34,882 nt of DNA from a virus, in the IMG/VR virus record IMGVR_UViG_3300017783_000095, positions 1-34,882 of that record. One strand, given 5' to 3'. A program made the translations under genes and the position numbers. Below, one piece after another: positions 1-9,070 of the stretch (positions are counted from its first letter, which is position 1; every line of letters starts with the position of its first letter). The notes below the pieces were generated by a model. The model had not been told where the DNA came from. It searched no databases and saw only the letters and a program-made list of their open reading frames with translations.

Positions 1-123
1 AAAGACATTGAAGATAACAACGATGCTTTGTTCCAAGCAGTAATGAAACTAACATTTGACCAAGACCGTAGTTTTGGCTTGGAGTACTGGTTTGGTGGTA
101 ATGACAGTGCTAATGAAGAAAGA
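1..123. repeat. Terminal direct repeat, left copy
   Basis: The first 123 bases are identical to the last 123 (34760-34882). The reading frame of the large internal virion protein passes through both copies in phase. This is what a circular genome looks like when an assembler leaves an overlap, and it gives a unit length of 34,759 bp. A true short terminal repeat of the virion DNA is less likely, because it would lie in the middle of a coding gene and far from the terminase genes. Confidence 0.95.
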
Positions 124-1107
124 TTTAATCAGTGGCTTTCTTCTCAGAAAGATGCCAATGCTGCTGTCACATTAGCCAGTAATGCTTTTAGCGCATCTCC
201 AAACCTTAGATATCAAATACTTTCTTTGTTTAGGCATGAAGTTGTTACTGCCGCTTCAAGTGGTATGTTTGATGCTAATGCGCTAAATGGCGCTGTCCAA
301 AGAACTTGGAACAGGCTAAATGATTCGGTAAAGATTGAATTTGAAAAAGTTGGCACAGCCTTACTTACTCCTCAAATAACAAATCAAAGCCTAACAGGTA
401 TGGCATTAGATGTTGCGGCTGTAATTCCTAAAGCGTTAAACATGATGGATGATGCTGTTTACGCTCCAAGAATTGTTATAAATCCTGCGGAAAACCAACT
501 TGTAGGCACAGGACTTCCTACTGACTTGCATCCAGATAGGAGAGAAGTACTCAACAACATGGTTCTTAGAGGACTTGCAGAAGTGCCTGATTCTTATCTG
601 GACAATCTTGGGATAAGAAGAAGTAATGTAGAGGAAGCTATTCAAAACGGATATGTTTATTTCAGAAGAACAAGTCCATTAGGAAACCCAAATGGTCTAG
701 ATTCTTATGAGGTTGTTGTAAAAACAGGCATAGGCGATGGGCTTTTTGATTTTGTTGATTCTTCATTTACAACTACTTTGTTTAGCGACTTTGTTCCAAA
801 CTATCGTGCTGATACTGTTCTTAATGAAGCCTACAATAAAGCTTTGGCAAATGGGGTGGATGTAAAGTTTTTAGGCCAAGTAGACTCATACAGTAAAATT
901 TTTGGCTCTTACGCTGTTAGAGAAGCTGTAAAAAATGAAATCAATAAGCCAAGTTTAACTGGTGGAGCTACAGCTCCTTCTGCAATTACCATTGCGGCAC
1001 TAAATACTTTAGCGGATTTGCGTGGTTTGCCTCGTATTGAAAACATAACATCAGAGCAAGCTGATGCAGCAGCAGATTACTTTAACTTCTTCACAGTGGC
1101 ACAATAA
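1..1107 (+). CDS. Large internal virion (ejection) protein, C-terminal part
   Basis: This is the 3' end of the gene that begins at 32177. Codons are open from base 1 (frame 1, reading K-D-I-E-D-N-N-D) to the stop at 1105-1107, and joined across the circle the protein has 1,229 residues. It is soluble-looking, largely helical, with no clear signal or membrane segment. By position (after the tail nozzle and a small gp14-like protein, before another giant protein) it is the equivalent of a T7-type internal core protein that is ejected with the DNA. The specific enzymatic role, if any, is not visible. The stop overlaps the ATG of the next gene (ATAATG), which suggests translational coupling. Function is inferred from synteny; the reading frame is certain. 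Confidence 0.85.
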   Translation, partial: KDIEDNNDALFQAVMKLTFDQDRSFGLEYWFGGNDSANEERFNQWLSSQKDANAAVTLASNAFSASPNLRYQILSLFRHEVVTAASSGMFDANALNGAVQRTWNRLNDSVKIEFEKVGTALLTPQITNQSLTGMALDVAAVIPKALNMMDDAVYAPRIVINPAENQLVGTGLPTDLHPDRREVLNNMVLRGLAEVPDSYLDNLGIRRSNVEEAIQNGYVYFRRTSPLGNPNGLDSYEVVVKTGIGDGLFDFVDSSFTTTLFSDFVPNYRADTVLNEAYNKALANGVDVKFLGQVDSYSKIFGSYAVREAVKNEINKPSLTGGATAPSAITIAALNTLADLRGLPRIENITSEQADAAADYFNFFTVAQ

Positions 1108-4100
1108 TGGCTGAAAGCAGATTTGCATCAAACATCGAGGAACTTCCTGATTTTATAAAGGAAGATGGCGATAAGTTTTATGATTCTCAGACTCCTCCTC
1201 CTGGGTTTACTGATTATGTTGGAGCAAGGCTTTATGAAAGCTTCCCTGCTGTTGCTTATAGATGGTGGGATAAAGAAGAATATGAAAACGATCCTGACTT
1301 TGAACCTTTAGCAGAACAAGAGTTTCAGCCTGGGGGAAGGCTAGAATCTAATAAAAGAATATTTGGCGGTGCTGGCAGTCGCAAAGAGCTAGACGGCATG
1401 ATTAGGTCTTATGACGAATCGATGGAAGCCAAAAAGACTATTATGGATTTTGAGCAAAAGAAGCCAGGGGGCGCACTAATGAGGGGTGCGGCATACACAA
1501 CTTCTTTTGGTGCAGACGTATTAGGCGACCCTTTGACTTATGTTCCTGTTCTTGGGTGGTGGGCTAAAGGCGCAAAGGCCAGTCATAGATTCATGGCGGC
1601 TGGGTCTGTTGGTTTTGCGGCTACTGTTCCTTATGAGTACATACGCAGACAAGAAAGCATGACCAGAACAAATGCTGAGTCACTCATAGTTATGGGGGCT
1701 ATGTTTGGCTTAAACGGCACAGTTGGTGCTGCATTTGGTAAATCAACCTTTAGACCAGCATCATCGAACTTAGGTGGTAAGGTTAGCCCAGATGATTATG
1801 AGCCAGTAAACTTTGGTTCGACTATTAATGACCAGCCATATGTTTCAGATCCAAGGCGTGTAGAGCCTGAGAATGTTGCCAGAGACGAATCTGGTGAGCC
1901 AGTAACTTGGCGTCAAAAAGCAGAGAACTTAAATGGTGTTGAAACAGGCAAACCTTTTACTGCTACATTATGGAGAGCGCAAACGGAGACTCCAACTATG
2001 GGGCCGATGTCAGGTTCTATGGGTGATGATGCTCAGTATTGGGCTGTCAGTAAAGGTCAGGCTTCCGGTTACGGAGATGATGTTATCGAAGCCGAGGTAA
2101 CATTGCAAAACCCACTTGTTATTAGAGACGCAAGTGACATACAGGAGTTCTTTGCTAGAACAGGCAAAGATATGAGTCCTGAAGAAGCAGAGGCAATGCT
2201 TGCTTTGTCTGGCATGAGGGCTGTTACCGATGGTTCTATTGGTAAAATGGCAAAAGATTTAGGGCATGATGGCATCATTGTTAATGTATGGGATAATGGT
2301 CAGCTAGTTAATCGTCCGGGCAAAACACCTGGGAACGCTAACTTTGACCAAAACGAAGTTGTTGTGTTTGCTAAGGACAGATTCAATGCAGATGAAACCA
2401 TTGGTTTTGAAGCAACACCTAAGTCAGCTGGTGCAGCTGCCGCTAATGTAAGTATCCGTGATTTAGAACGTCAAGAGTCACTGAGGGCTACCAGACTTGG
2501 TATTGAAAACGCACCACTAAACCCTCTGCTTAGAATGTTGCAGGGTGGTGCAGAGTCATCAAGGTTGGTTCAAGACTTGGTTGAGCCAGCTGGAATGATT
2601 CTAAACAAGGTAGACGACCAGATACCTATGAATAATAACTCTGTGTCTACTATGTTTAAGACGACATATCTTACGCCTCTTTTTAACGCTATCACCAAAG
2701 CAGAGGAAGCGTTCTTAAACTACAGAGGTAAATATAATAACAGGTCTGGAGTTACTGCAAACGCATTTAGAATGTTGCGTGAAAAGGTTTCTACAAGAGC
2801 AGAAGGTCACGGCAGAAATACAGACTTATACAGAATGTTCAATGAACGTGTTGGTTTGGCTTTGATGCGTGGCGGTGACGACATGGCAGATGAAATGACG
2901 CCATTTGTTAATGAGGCTGCAACTGCATATCGTGAGGTTTTAGACTTAGTTCGCAGAGAAGGTACTAATGTTAATCTATGGGTTAAGGAGATTGACAAGA
3001 AACTGGCGAAGTTACAAGAGCGCCTAGAGACTGCAAACCCCACAACTGCTGCTAAGATATCAAATCAAATGGATAACCTTGCGGCAAAGAGGGACGTTAT
3101 TACTCAAGCTGGTGTGCAAGCTACCATACGCTCACAAGGTTATTTTCCTAGAGTCTATGATATTGAATATCTGCTTACTGATGCTGGTAAAGCAGAATGG
3201 ATGCGTGTTGTTGGTGGTCAGATTGGTAGAGAGCCAGCACAACAAGCTTGGACTAAAATAACCAACTCTTATGATGATACCTTAGAAGGGTTTGATTCGT
3301 TTATAGACGATGTTGCGGCTGGTGGCGCACAAGCCCGTATGCTCGATGTAGACGATGAGATTCTTGTTCCCTTCTTGGACTTTAATACAGAAGCAGTAAT
3401 CCGTGACCATGTACGCAGAATGGGTATGGATATTGAGCTTACTCGTAAGTTTGGTTCTGTTGATATGGCAGATGATATTGCGGCATTGCCTAATGCCGCT
3501 GCTAAGAGAGATGCTACAGCGATAAGAGACTTGCTTCGTGGTGTTTATGGCAGACCATCAGATCCGTACTCTATGTTAAACAGAGGCGTATCTTTGCTAA
3601 AGAACTACAGCCCATTGGTTTATATGGGTGGAGCAGCTGTATCATCACTACCTGATATAGCAAGGCCAATTATGACAGAAGGTCTAAACGCTTTCTTTGG
3701 CACAGGTTTGAAGGCTTTGTTAAGCGCACAAAGAAAAGAAATACTTCAACTTAACAGACAGCAGATTCGTGAAGTTGGTGAAGCATTGGACATGACTCTC
3801 TCTATGAGAGCATTTGCTATGGCTGACACTGGCTCTACATTTGGCAGAATGAGTCCTCTTGAAAGAAGTGTAAAGAATATACAAGTTCCATTCTTCTTAC
3901 TTAATGGTTTGAATATATGGACTACTGTAATGAAAGAGTTTAGTGGTCTTATAATTAGTAACCGTATGCTTAAAGCTGTAGGAAAAGACTGGCAAACACT
4001 ACCCATTGCAGATAGAGATCGTTTGTTAGCCAACGGCATTGATGGGCCGATGGCATCAAGAATTAATTCTATGATGCAAGTAGATGGTTTCTTTAATCAA

Positions 4101-4748
4101 GTAGGCTCTTTTAAGTTTCCTGTTCTTGGTGCATGGACTGATACTGGTGCGGCAGATGCTTTCAAAAGAGCATTAAACCAACAGATAAACAGAACCATTG
4201 TTACTCCGAACACAGGTGAAAAAGCACTGTGGACTGAGGGTCATGTAGGTGGGATGATTGCTCAGTTCAAAAGCTTTGGTCAATCATCTACACAGCGTAT
4301 GCTTATATCTGGCTTGCAAGAAAGAAATGCTAACTTTTACATAGGCGCTGCGGCAATGGCGTCTCTTGGTATGCTTGTTAATGAAATCAAAGAGATACAG
4401 TATGGATATGATAAAAAGCGTACTTGGGGTCAGGTGTTAGCTGATGGTGCAGACAGGGCTGGTTTGTTTGCAATTCTCTCTGACTTCAACCATGCGTTAG
4501 AAGTAATGACATCTAATAATATGGGTTTAGATGCCCTTGCTGGTGGAGAGCCAAAAAAGCCATCTGTAAGAAAAACAATATCCACATTTGCTGGCCCAGG
4601 TGGTGCTACTGTTTATGACTTTACTAGAATGGCAACTGAAGCATTATCAGGTAGAGCTTTTGAGCAAGAGTTTATGAATAGTATGTTAAGGGCTACCCCC
4701 TATCAATCACACCCACTGTTCCCAAGGGGGTTTTATGCAGTTGACTAA
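1107..4748 (+). CDS. Giant internal virion protein with ADP-ribosyltransferase-like domain
   Basis: A protein of 1,213 residues in the place of T7 gp16, the last and largest ejection protein. Residues about 280-425 look like an ADP-ribosyltransferase fold of the polyvalent-protein type: an early strand with LWRAQ (R290), an aromatic-serine strand followed by a glycine-tyrosine helix (QYWAVSKGQASGYG, S315), a strand ending NPLVIRD, a G-H-D-G-I-I-V turn near 390, and NEVVVF carrying a candidate catalytic E417. The rest is long and helical, with some hydrophobic stretches around residues 140-175, 830-880 and 1070-1090 that could help form a channel. I see no lytic transglycosylase motif of the T7 gp16 type. 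One of the three sites complementary to the candidate small RNA lies in it (3038-3056). The ejection role comes from gene order; the transferase call is motif-based. Confidence 0.7.
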   Translation: MAESRFASNIEELPDFIKEDGDKFYDSQTPPPGFTDYVGARLYESFPAVAYRWWDKEEYENDPDFEPLAEQEFQPGGRLESNKRIFGGAGSRKELDGMIRSYDESMEAKKTIMDFEQKKPGGALMRGAAYTTSFGADVLGDPLTYVPVLGWWAKGAKASHRFMAAGSVGFAATVPYEYIRRQESMTRTNAESLIVMGAMFGLNGTVGAAFGKSTFRPASSNLGGKVSPDDYEPVNFGSTINDQPYVSDPRRVEPENVARDESGEPVTWRQKAENLNGVETGKPFTATLWRAQTETPTMGPMSGSMGDDAQYWAVSKGQASGYGDDVIEAEVTLQNPLVIRDASDIQEFFARTGKDMSPEEAEAMLALSGMRAVTDGSIGKMAKDLGHDGIIVNVWDNGQLVNRPGKTPGNANFDQNEVVVFAKDRFNADETIGFEATPKSAGAAAANVSIRDLERQESLRATRLGIENAPLNPLLRMLQGGAESSRLVQDLVEPAGMILNKVDDQIPMNNNSVSTMFKTTYLTPLFNAITKAEEAFLNYRGKYNNRSGVTANAFRMLREKVSTRAEGHGRNTDLYRMFNERVGLALMRGGDDMADEMTPFVNEAATAYREVLDLVRREGTNVNLWVKEIDKKLAKLQERLETANPTTAAKISNQMDNLAAKRDVITQAGVQATIRSQGYFPRVYDIEYLLTDAGKAEWMRVVGGQIGREPAQQAWTKITNSYDDTLEGFDSFIDDVAAGGAQARMLDVDDEILVPFLDFNTEAVIRDHVRRMGMDIELTRKFGSVDMADDIAALPNAAAKRDATAIRDLLRGVYGRPSDPYSMLNRGVSLLKNYSPLVYMGGAAVSSLPDIARPIMTEGLNAFFGTGLKALLSAQRKEILQLNRQQIREVGEALDMTLSMRAFAMADTGSTFGRMSPLERSVKNIQVPFFLLNGLNIWTTVMKEFSGLIISNRMLKAVGKDWQTLPIADRDRLLANGIDGPMASRINSMMQVDGFFNQVGSFKFPVLGAWTDTGAADAFKRALNQQINRTIVTPNTGEKALWTEGHVGGMIAQFKSFGQSSTQRMLISGLQERNANFYIGAAAMASLGMLVNEIKEIQYGYDKKRTWGQVLADGADRAGLFAILSDFNHALEVMTSNNMGLDALAGGEPKKPSVRKTISTFAGPGGATVYDFTRMATEALSGRAFEQEFMNSMLRATPYQSHPLFPRGFYAVD
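3038..3056 (+). repeat. Small-RNA-complementary site 1 (late gene)
   Basis: The sequence CCCCACAACTGCTGCTAAG differs at one base from the reverse complement of 10461-10479. As RNA it would pair with that segment over all 19 positions, with a single G-U wobble. It lies in frame within the giant internal virion gene (codons for P-T-T-A-A-K). Sister sites are at 22228 and 29650. Confidence 0.6.
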
Positions 4749-4788
4749 TGTGAATTGCTTAACAACAGCTATAAGGCGATAAAACAGT

Positions 4789-5727
4789 ATGGCTACTATA
4801 GAAATTGCAGATAATGATGCCAGAGTACAGTATAGCGGCAATACCATTGTTGCTAACACTACTACTTTAGCTATCGACTTTCCATTCTTTGCAGAGAGTG
4901 ACGTTAACGTTATCGTAACTGACTCCTCTGGCGTGGATACTGTTTTGTCTAGAGGGACAGGCACAGGTACATTTGCTGTATCTGGCAATGCTGTTGATGA
5001 TGGCTTTTCTGGTGGTAATGTTACCTTTGGTGATGCTTATACTACCACTGATACTATTACTATATTTCGTGACATAGCAATTGAAAGAACAACAGATTTT
5101 CCTACATCTGGGCCGTTCTCTATTACATCTTTGAATACAGATTTTGATAGGATATTTGCTATTGCACAGCAGAATGAAACTGCCGCTGCAAGAGCCGTAT
5201 CACTAAAAAACTCAGATACAACTACATCTATTGAGTTACCTATTTCTACTGTTCGTGCCAGCAATGTTTTGGCTTTTGATGCAAATGGTGACATCGATGT
5301 AAGTATATCTGCTTCACAGATTAACAGTCTTGCTAGTGCAAGCACACAGGCTCAAACAAATGCTGCTGCTGCTTTAAGTTCTGCTAATGCTGCCGCTACA
5401 TCTGCTACATCTGCAAGCGCTAGTGCTACTGCTGCTGCGGCATCACAGGCGGCTCTTAATATACCAGCGCCTACATCATCTAATATAGGCAACTTTATTA
5501 AAGTAAATGCGGGTGCAACTGGGTTTCAGTTTGCCCCACCAGCTACGGATACTGCTGTTTTCTATGGATTGCGTGTAGATAGTAACAGTGACCTTATACT
5601 TGATTTTTCTGAGGCTGGTGTGTCAGCAAGCTTTGGGATAGATAGTTATGATAATTATATGATTGGATCGTCAGGTATGACTTTTTCCATCAACTCAAGC
5701 GGTGAGCTTGAAATAGGCCTGCCATAA
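4789..5727 (+). CDS. Tail fibre protein with T7-type N-terminal domain
   Basis: A 312-residue protein. The first ~140 residues match the virion-attachment domain of T7-like fibres (gp17 N-terminal type): repeated beta strands with YSGNTIVANT, DFPFF near residue 30, TITIFRDI near 85 and ERTTDFP just after, then a D-F-D-R segment. Residues about 175-225 are an alanine/serine/threonine-rich heptad region expected to form a trimeric coiled coil. The C-terminal ~80 residues are a short beta-rich tip. It is half the length of the T7 fibre, so it is probably an adaptor that holds the next gene product, the propeller protein, on the tail. A 40-base gap separates it from the previous gene. Confidence 0.8.
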   Translation: MATIEIADNDARVQYSGNTIVANTTTLAIDFPFFAESDVNVIVTDSSGVDTVLSRGTGTGTFAVSGNAVDDGFSGGNVTFGDAYTTTDTITIFRDIAIERTTDFPTSGPFSITSLNTDFDRIFAIAQQNETAAARAVSLKNSDTTTSIELPISTVRASNVLAFDANGDIDVSISASQINSLASASTQAQTNAAAALSSANAAATSATSASASATAAAASQAALNIPAPTSSNIGNFIKVNAGATGFQFAPPATDTAVFYGLRVDSNSDLILDFSEAGVSASFGIDSYDNYMIGSSGMTFSINSSGELEIGLP

Positions 5728-5739
5728 GGAGTGTGAAAA

Positions 5740-7863
5740 ATGGCTACTTTGAACCTTGGTAAAATACGTTTCAACTGGAGATCCACATTTAGCGCTAGTA
5801 CGGTGTACAGCAAAAATGATGCTGTCTCCTATAACGGCAGCACTTGGATTGCTATCATTGACCAGTCTGCACCAGCATATGATGCTACTGTACAGTATTC
5901 CCTTAATGACCTTGTAACGGATGGCGGTAATGTCTTTAGGTATATCAATGCTACAGCAAGCATCGGCACAGCGACTACCACAACAACACATTGGGAAGCC
6001 AACAACCCTACAACTTCTAACACGACGTTTTGGGATTTGGTGGCGCAAGGAACGAACATTCTCACTACTCAAGGAGATATCCTTACTCACGATGGTACTA
6101 ACGCAACACGCCTTGCTCGGGGTAGTTCTGGCGACATACTAACAGTATCAGGTAATGATTTAACATTTTCACCTTTAGATGCTTTGTCAGGTAGAAAATA
6201 TCTTAAGCCAAACTATGACCAAGTTGTTCATCACAATGCGGCAACCACTTATGGAGCATCTGGCTCTAGGGCTTGGCTTGCTGACTATGCAAACAACTGG
6301 ATACCCGAAAGCGGTATACCTAATCCAAAGATGAGTCCTCTTATGTTTCAAGATAAGTTGACAGGATACGGTGGTGGATATCGTGGCTTTGCGTATCTAA
6401 ATCAAAACCATGAAGTCATTCTATCTGGCACAGATGGTTATCGCGTAATGGGTAACTCTGGTGGCAACACTCATCGCAGAGGCATTACAACTAATATATC
6501 TCCTGAGTTTGGTGGATTAGAAGATGGCGAATACTTTGTTCGCATCTGGTATCAGTATTACAATCTTTATGTAATGACTAACAAAGGCGGATTGTTTGCG
6601 GCTGGTTATAATGGTCATGGACAGCTTGGCGTTGGTGATACACTAGACCGCCATAATCTTGTTCGTGTTCCTGCGTTTGGTCAGGGAAGAACCCACAGTG
6701 GCACTGGCACTCGTTTGTGTGGATTTTGGACAAGTGGTGGTGGCGAAGGTTCTGGTCAAGAACATTCTTGCTACGGTATTGATGAACAAGGCAGACTGTT
6801 TGTTTGGGGTCACAACAGGCAGGGTATGTTGGGTAATGGTAACGCAACAAACCAAAACCGCCCTCAATTAATTACAACAATGAGTAACGTAACTCACATC
6901 GAAATTGGATATCATTCAGCTATGGCTGTTGATGCAAATAAAGATGTTTTTGCTACAGGTTACAATACCAACGGTCATCTTGCTGGTATTACCAGTACGA
7001 GTACAGCTACTAATACTTGGACGCAAATATCTGGAGCAACAGATGCTTATCAGATTATTAACAACCAGTATCAACACTATGCTGGTGGCTGGACTTATTA
7101 TGGGACAAGTTATTATCTAAATGAAAGCGGTGAGCTTTATTCATCTGGGTATGGCGGCAATAATGCTTTAGGAACTGGCTCAACGGCTAATGCAAATGCT
7201 TACGCAAGGGTTGGTGGCTCTGCAACATACTCAAGAATTTATGCCCATGGTCAAAGCCGAGACTTTACTGGCGTAGTCATTGGTGGAACACCATCAGCAC
7301 CTAATGGAGAGATATATCAATGGGGTGATAATGGTAACGGACAGTTAGCTGATGGTAGTACGACTAATTCATCTAGTCCGATTCAACCAGCTTCTAGTAT
7401 GCTTTATACAAATACTACAGTGTCCACTGCTGCTGACAGTGCGCCAACCAGTACAGCTCTTACATTTCCGAGAACTGACATTGTAAAAGTCTGGCCTCAG
7501 TCTGGCATACTTGGTCAAACAACAAGCCACATTTATTGTGAAGATAGTGTTGGTAATTTGTATGTAAATGGTTACAGCCAAGGGTTTACATATTATCAAA
7601 ACAATCATGGCAATACTAACATCTTGAACTTTAGACAAGATGTTGGCCCGATGAGTACACCAGAAACAACGACCACTAACTTCTGGGTTGGGGAAACTCA
7701 GAGAAGTGTCGAGGCTATTATAACAATGGGCTACTCATATAACTCAGAGGGAACTTCACTCTGCTTTATGAGTGATGGCACTATCTTGGTTCGTGGTTAC
7801 AATGCTCAAGGACAGATTGAGTCTGGCGACCAGTACATCGAATCTTGGATGCAACTTAATTAG
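5740..7863 (+). CDS. Receptor-binding tail protein with RCC1-like beta-propeller
   Basis: A 707-residue protein starting 12 bases after the fibre gene, behind a strong ribosome site (AAGGAG). Residues ~15-105 contain two carbohydrate-binding-like modules (YSKNDAVSYNGSTWIAI and a second Y-S-L-N-D-L-V-T-D-G-G copy). From about residue 190 to the end it is built of RCC1-type blades: repeated patterns of hydrophobic-x-x-x-G-x-N-x-x-G-Q-L-G, for example LFAAGYNGHGQLGVG, LFVWGHNRQGMLGNG, IYQWGDNGNGQLADG and ILVRGYNAQGQIESG, roughly 50-80 residues apart. RCC1/alpha-tubulin-suppressor propellers are used as recognition surfaces in various phage tail proteins. Binding of a host surface sugar is inferred from position and fold, not shown. 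Confidence 0.8.
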   Translation: MATLNLGKIRFNWRSTFSASTVYSKNDAVSYNGSTWIAIIDQSAPAYDATVQYSLNDLVTDGGNVFRYINATASIGTATTTTTHWEANNPTTSNTTFWDLVAQGTNILTTQGDILTHDGTNATRLARGSSGDILTVSGNDLTFSPLDALSGRKYLKPNYDQVVHHNAATTYGASGSRAWLADYANNWIPESGIPNPKMSPLMFQDKLTGYGGGYRGFAYLNQNHEVILSGTDGYRVMGNSGGNTHRRGITTNISPEFGGLEDGEYFVRIWYQYYNLYVMTNKGGLFAAGYNGHGQLGVGDTLDRHNLVRVPAFGQGRTHSGTGTRLCGFWTSGGGEGSGQEHSCYGIDEQGRLFVWGHNRQGMLGNGNATNQNRPQLITTMSNVTHIEIGYHSAMAVDANKDVFATGYNTNGHLAGITSTSTATNTWTQISGATDAYQIINNQYQHYAGGWTYYGTSYYLNESGELYSSGYGGNNALGTGSTANANAYARVGGSATYSRIYAHGQSRDFTGVVIGGTPSAPNGEIYQWGDNGNGQLADGSTTNSSSPIQPASSMLYTNTTVSTAADSAPTSTALTFPRTDIVKVWPQSGILGQTTSHIYCEDSVGNLYVNGYSQGFTYYQNNHGNTNILNFRQDVGPMSTPETTTTNFWVGETQRSVEAIITMGYSYNSEGTSLCFMSDGTILVRGYNAQGQIESGDQYIESWMQLN

Positions 7864-7874
7864 GGGTAAGTAAT

Positions 7875-8255
7875 ATGGCTCAAAAATTATACAAATGGAC
7901 AGGTGATATCACTGAACCTGATGGTTACGACAGTGAGTTGGAAGCCCCACAATGGTATGGGTATGATGAGGATGGCAATGGTTATGCTTTGTTAGAAGCA
8001 GATTATGCATCTTCATGTTCTTCATCTAATGATGATCTTGCCGCCACTACAGCTACGGCAGATAAAAATTGGGTTAAGACTAACAGCCCTCAAGCAAAAA
8101 TTTTGAACCAAGAATGTGTTGAGGAAATAAGGCAGAGCTACTCTATTGATGATGAGCTTCAAGCGTTACGAACTGATGACGCTACAGTTAAAGATGCTAT
8201 TGCCGCTATCGTAGCTTCTTGTGTCACAAAGAAGAACGCATTGGTAGGTGATTAA
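7875..8255 (+). CDS. Hypothetical protein, possible receptor-protein chaperone
   Basis: A 126-residue acidic protein, start ATG 7875 with GGGGTAAGT upstream, 11 bases after the receptor-binding gene. The N-terminal half is rich in tryptophan and tyrosine (LYKWTGDI, PQWYGYDEDGNGYALLEADY), and the C-terminal half is helical (QSYSIDDELQALRTDDA). A small gene directly behind a tail-tip gene is often its assembly chaperone, but I recognise no domain. The stop overlaps the next start (TTAATG). Confidence 0.6.
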   Translation: MAQKLYKWTGDITEPDGYDSELEAPQWYGYDEDGNGYALLEADYASSCSSSNDDLAATTATADKNWVKTNSPQAKILNQECVEEIRQSYSIDDELQALRTDDATVKDAIAAIVASCVTKKNALVGD

Positions 8256-8425
8256 TGACTAAGCCAACAACGCAATCAGTAAAGTCACAGATAGATACCC
8301 ATGAAGCAGTTTGTGCTGAACGTTGGGATGAAACTATATCTAGGATTAAAAGGTTAGAGAATATAATGATAGGCTCTGCTGGTACAACTATCGTGTTGTT
8401 ATTAAGCATGGTGTGGCGTGGTTAA
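8255..8425 (+). CDS. Small membrane protein of the lysis cassette (56 aa)
   Basis: The ATG overlaps the stop of the previous gene by one base. The product (MTKPTTQSVKSQIDTHEAVC at its start) has a hydrophilic, probably helical first part (residues 1-37) and one transmembrane helix at residues 38-54, ending WRG. The layout of short coil plus C-terminal membrane anchor, ahead of the holin and lysozyme, resembles XhlA-type lysis accessory proteins. That role is an inference from topology and position. Confidence 0.7.
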   Translation: MTKPTTQSVKSQIDTHEAVCAERWDETISRIKRLENIMIGSAGTTIVLLLSMVWRG

Positions 8426-8427
8426 TT

Positions 8428-8871
8428 ATGCTTGCAGAGATAGCCGCTGCTAATGCTGCTTTTGCTGTAATCAAAACAGCACTGATGAACGGCAAAAGTA
8501 TTGCTGATGTTGGGTCTAAAGTTTCTGATTATGTAAACGCCACTGAAGATTTAAGAAAGAAGGGCGAGAAAAGAAAGAGAAGTGTCTTATCTTCTGGCGG
8601 TGAGTTAGAAGAATTTATGCATTTAGAGAAGCTCAAACAGCAAGAAGAAGATCTAAAGCAATTAATGATATACACAGGCAGACCTGGGCTTTGGGGAGAC
8701 TGGGTAAGGTTTCAAGCTGAAGCTAGAAAAGCTAGAATAAAGGCTGCTCAAGAAAGAAAAAGAAAAATCCAGCATTGGATTGAAATAACTTTAATTAGTA
8801 TTCTTTGTTTAGCTTTAGTTTCTACTGTAATTGGCTTCTTTTATTGGCTGGCTTATGTAAATGATAGATAA
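8428..8871 (+). CDS. Lysis-cassette protein with C-terminal membrane anchor
   Basis: Read from ATG 8428, two bases after the previous stop, the protein has 147 residues; an in-frame GTG at 8413 would add five and overlap the upstream gene. It is strongly charged and helical over residues 25-115 (lysine/glutamate rich, with GRPGLWGDWVRFQAEARKAR) and ends in one transmembrane segment (about 118-140). I recall similar proteins (LAEIAAANAAFAVIKTAL start, MIYTGRPGLW core) in many marine podoviruses, always next to lysis genes. No enzymatic motif is seen. Spanin-like or holin-accessory function is a guess from context. Confidence 0.7.
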   Translation: MLAEIAAANAAFAVIKTALMNGKSIADVGSKVSDYVNATEDLRKKGEKRKRSVLSSGGELEEFMHLEKLKQQEEDLKQLMIYTGRPGLWGDWVRFQAEARKARIKAAQERKRKIQHWIEITLISILCLALVSTVIGFFYWLAYVNDR

Positions 8872-9070
8872 AATATTAGACTACTCACGCAGAGCTGCCC
8901 TTCTTCCAAGGGGCATGATGCTTGTTATGACTATGATGAGTTGGCGTTGCGCTGAATGGTTTATGGATTTAGATGCGCCTACTGCTAGCCAATCAGCTTT
9001 TGTAAGCGTGGTTATGGGTGCTATGACAGGTGCGTTTGGCATTTGGATGGGGCATGAGAACAAGAAATGA
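8861..9070 (+). CDS. Two-helix membrane protein, holin-like
   Basis: 69 residues, overlapping the previous gene by 11 bases and the next by 4 (ATGA). It has two hydrophobic segments (about 15-34, LPRGMMLVMTMMSWRCAEWF, and 45-63, AFVSVVMGAMTGAFGIWM) and ends in a charged tail (HENKK). Size, topology and place fit a small holin or antiholin. The better holin candidate is the 3-TM protein two genes on, so this one may be its partner. Confidence 0.65.
   Translation: MIDKILDYSRRAALLPRGMMLVMTMMSWRCAEWFMDLDAPTASQSAFVSVVMGAMTGAFGIWMGHENKK

Noticed and set aside
5346-5460. GCT-rich stretch as a tandem DNA repeat
   Set aside because: It encodes the alanine/serine coiled coil of the fibre; the repeat is explained by the protein.
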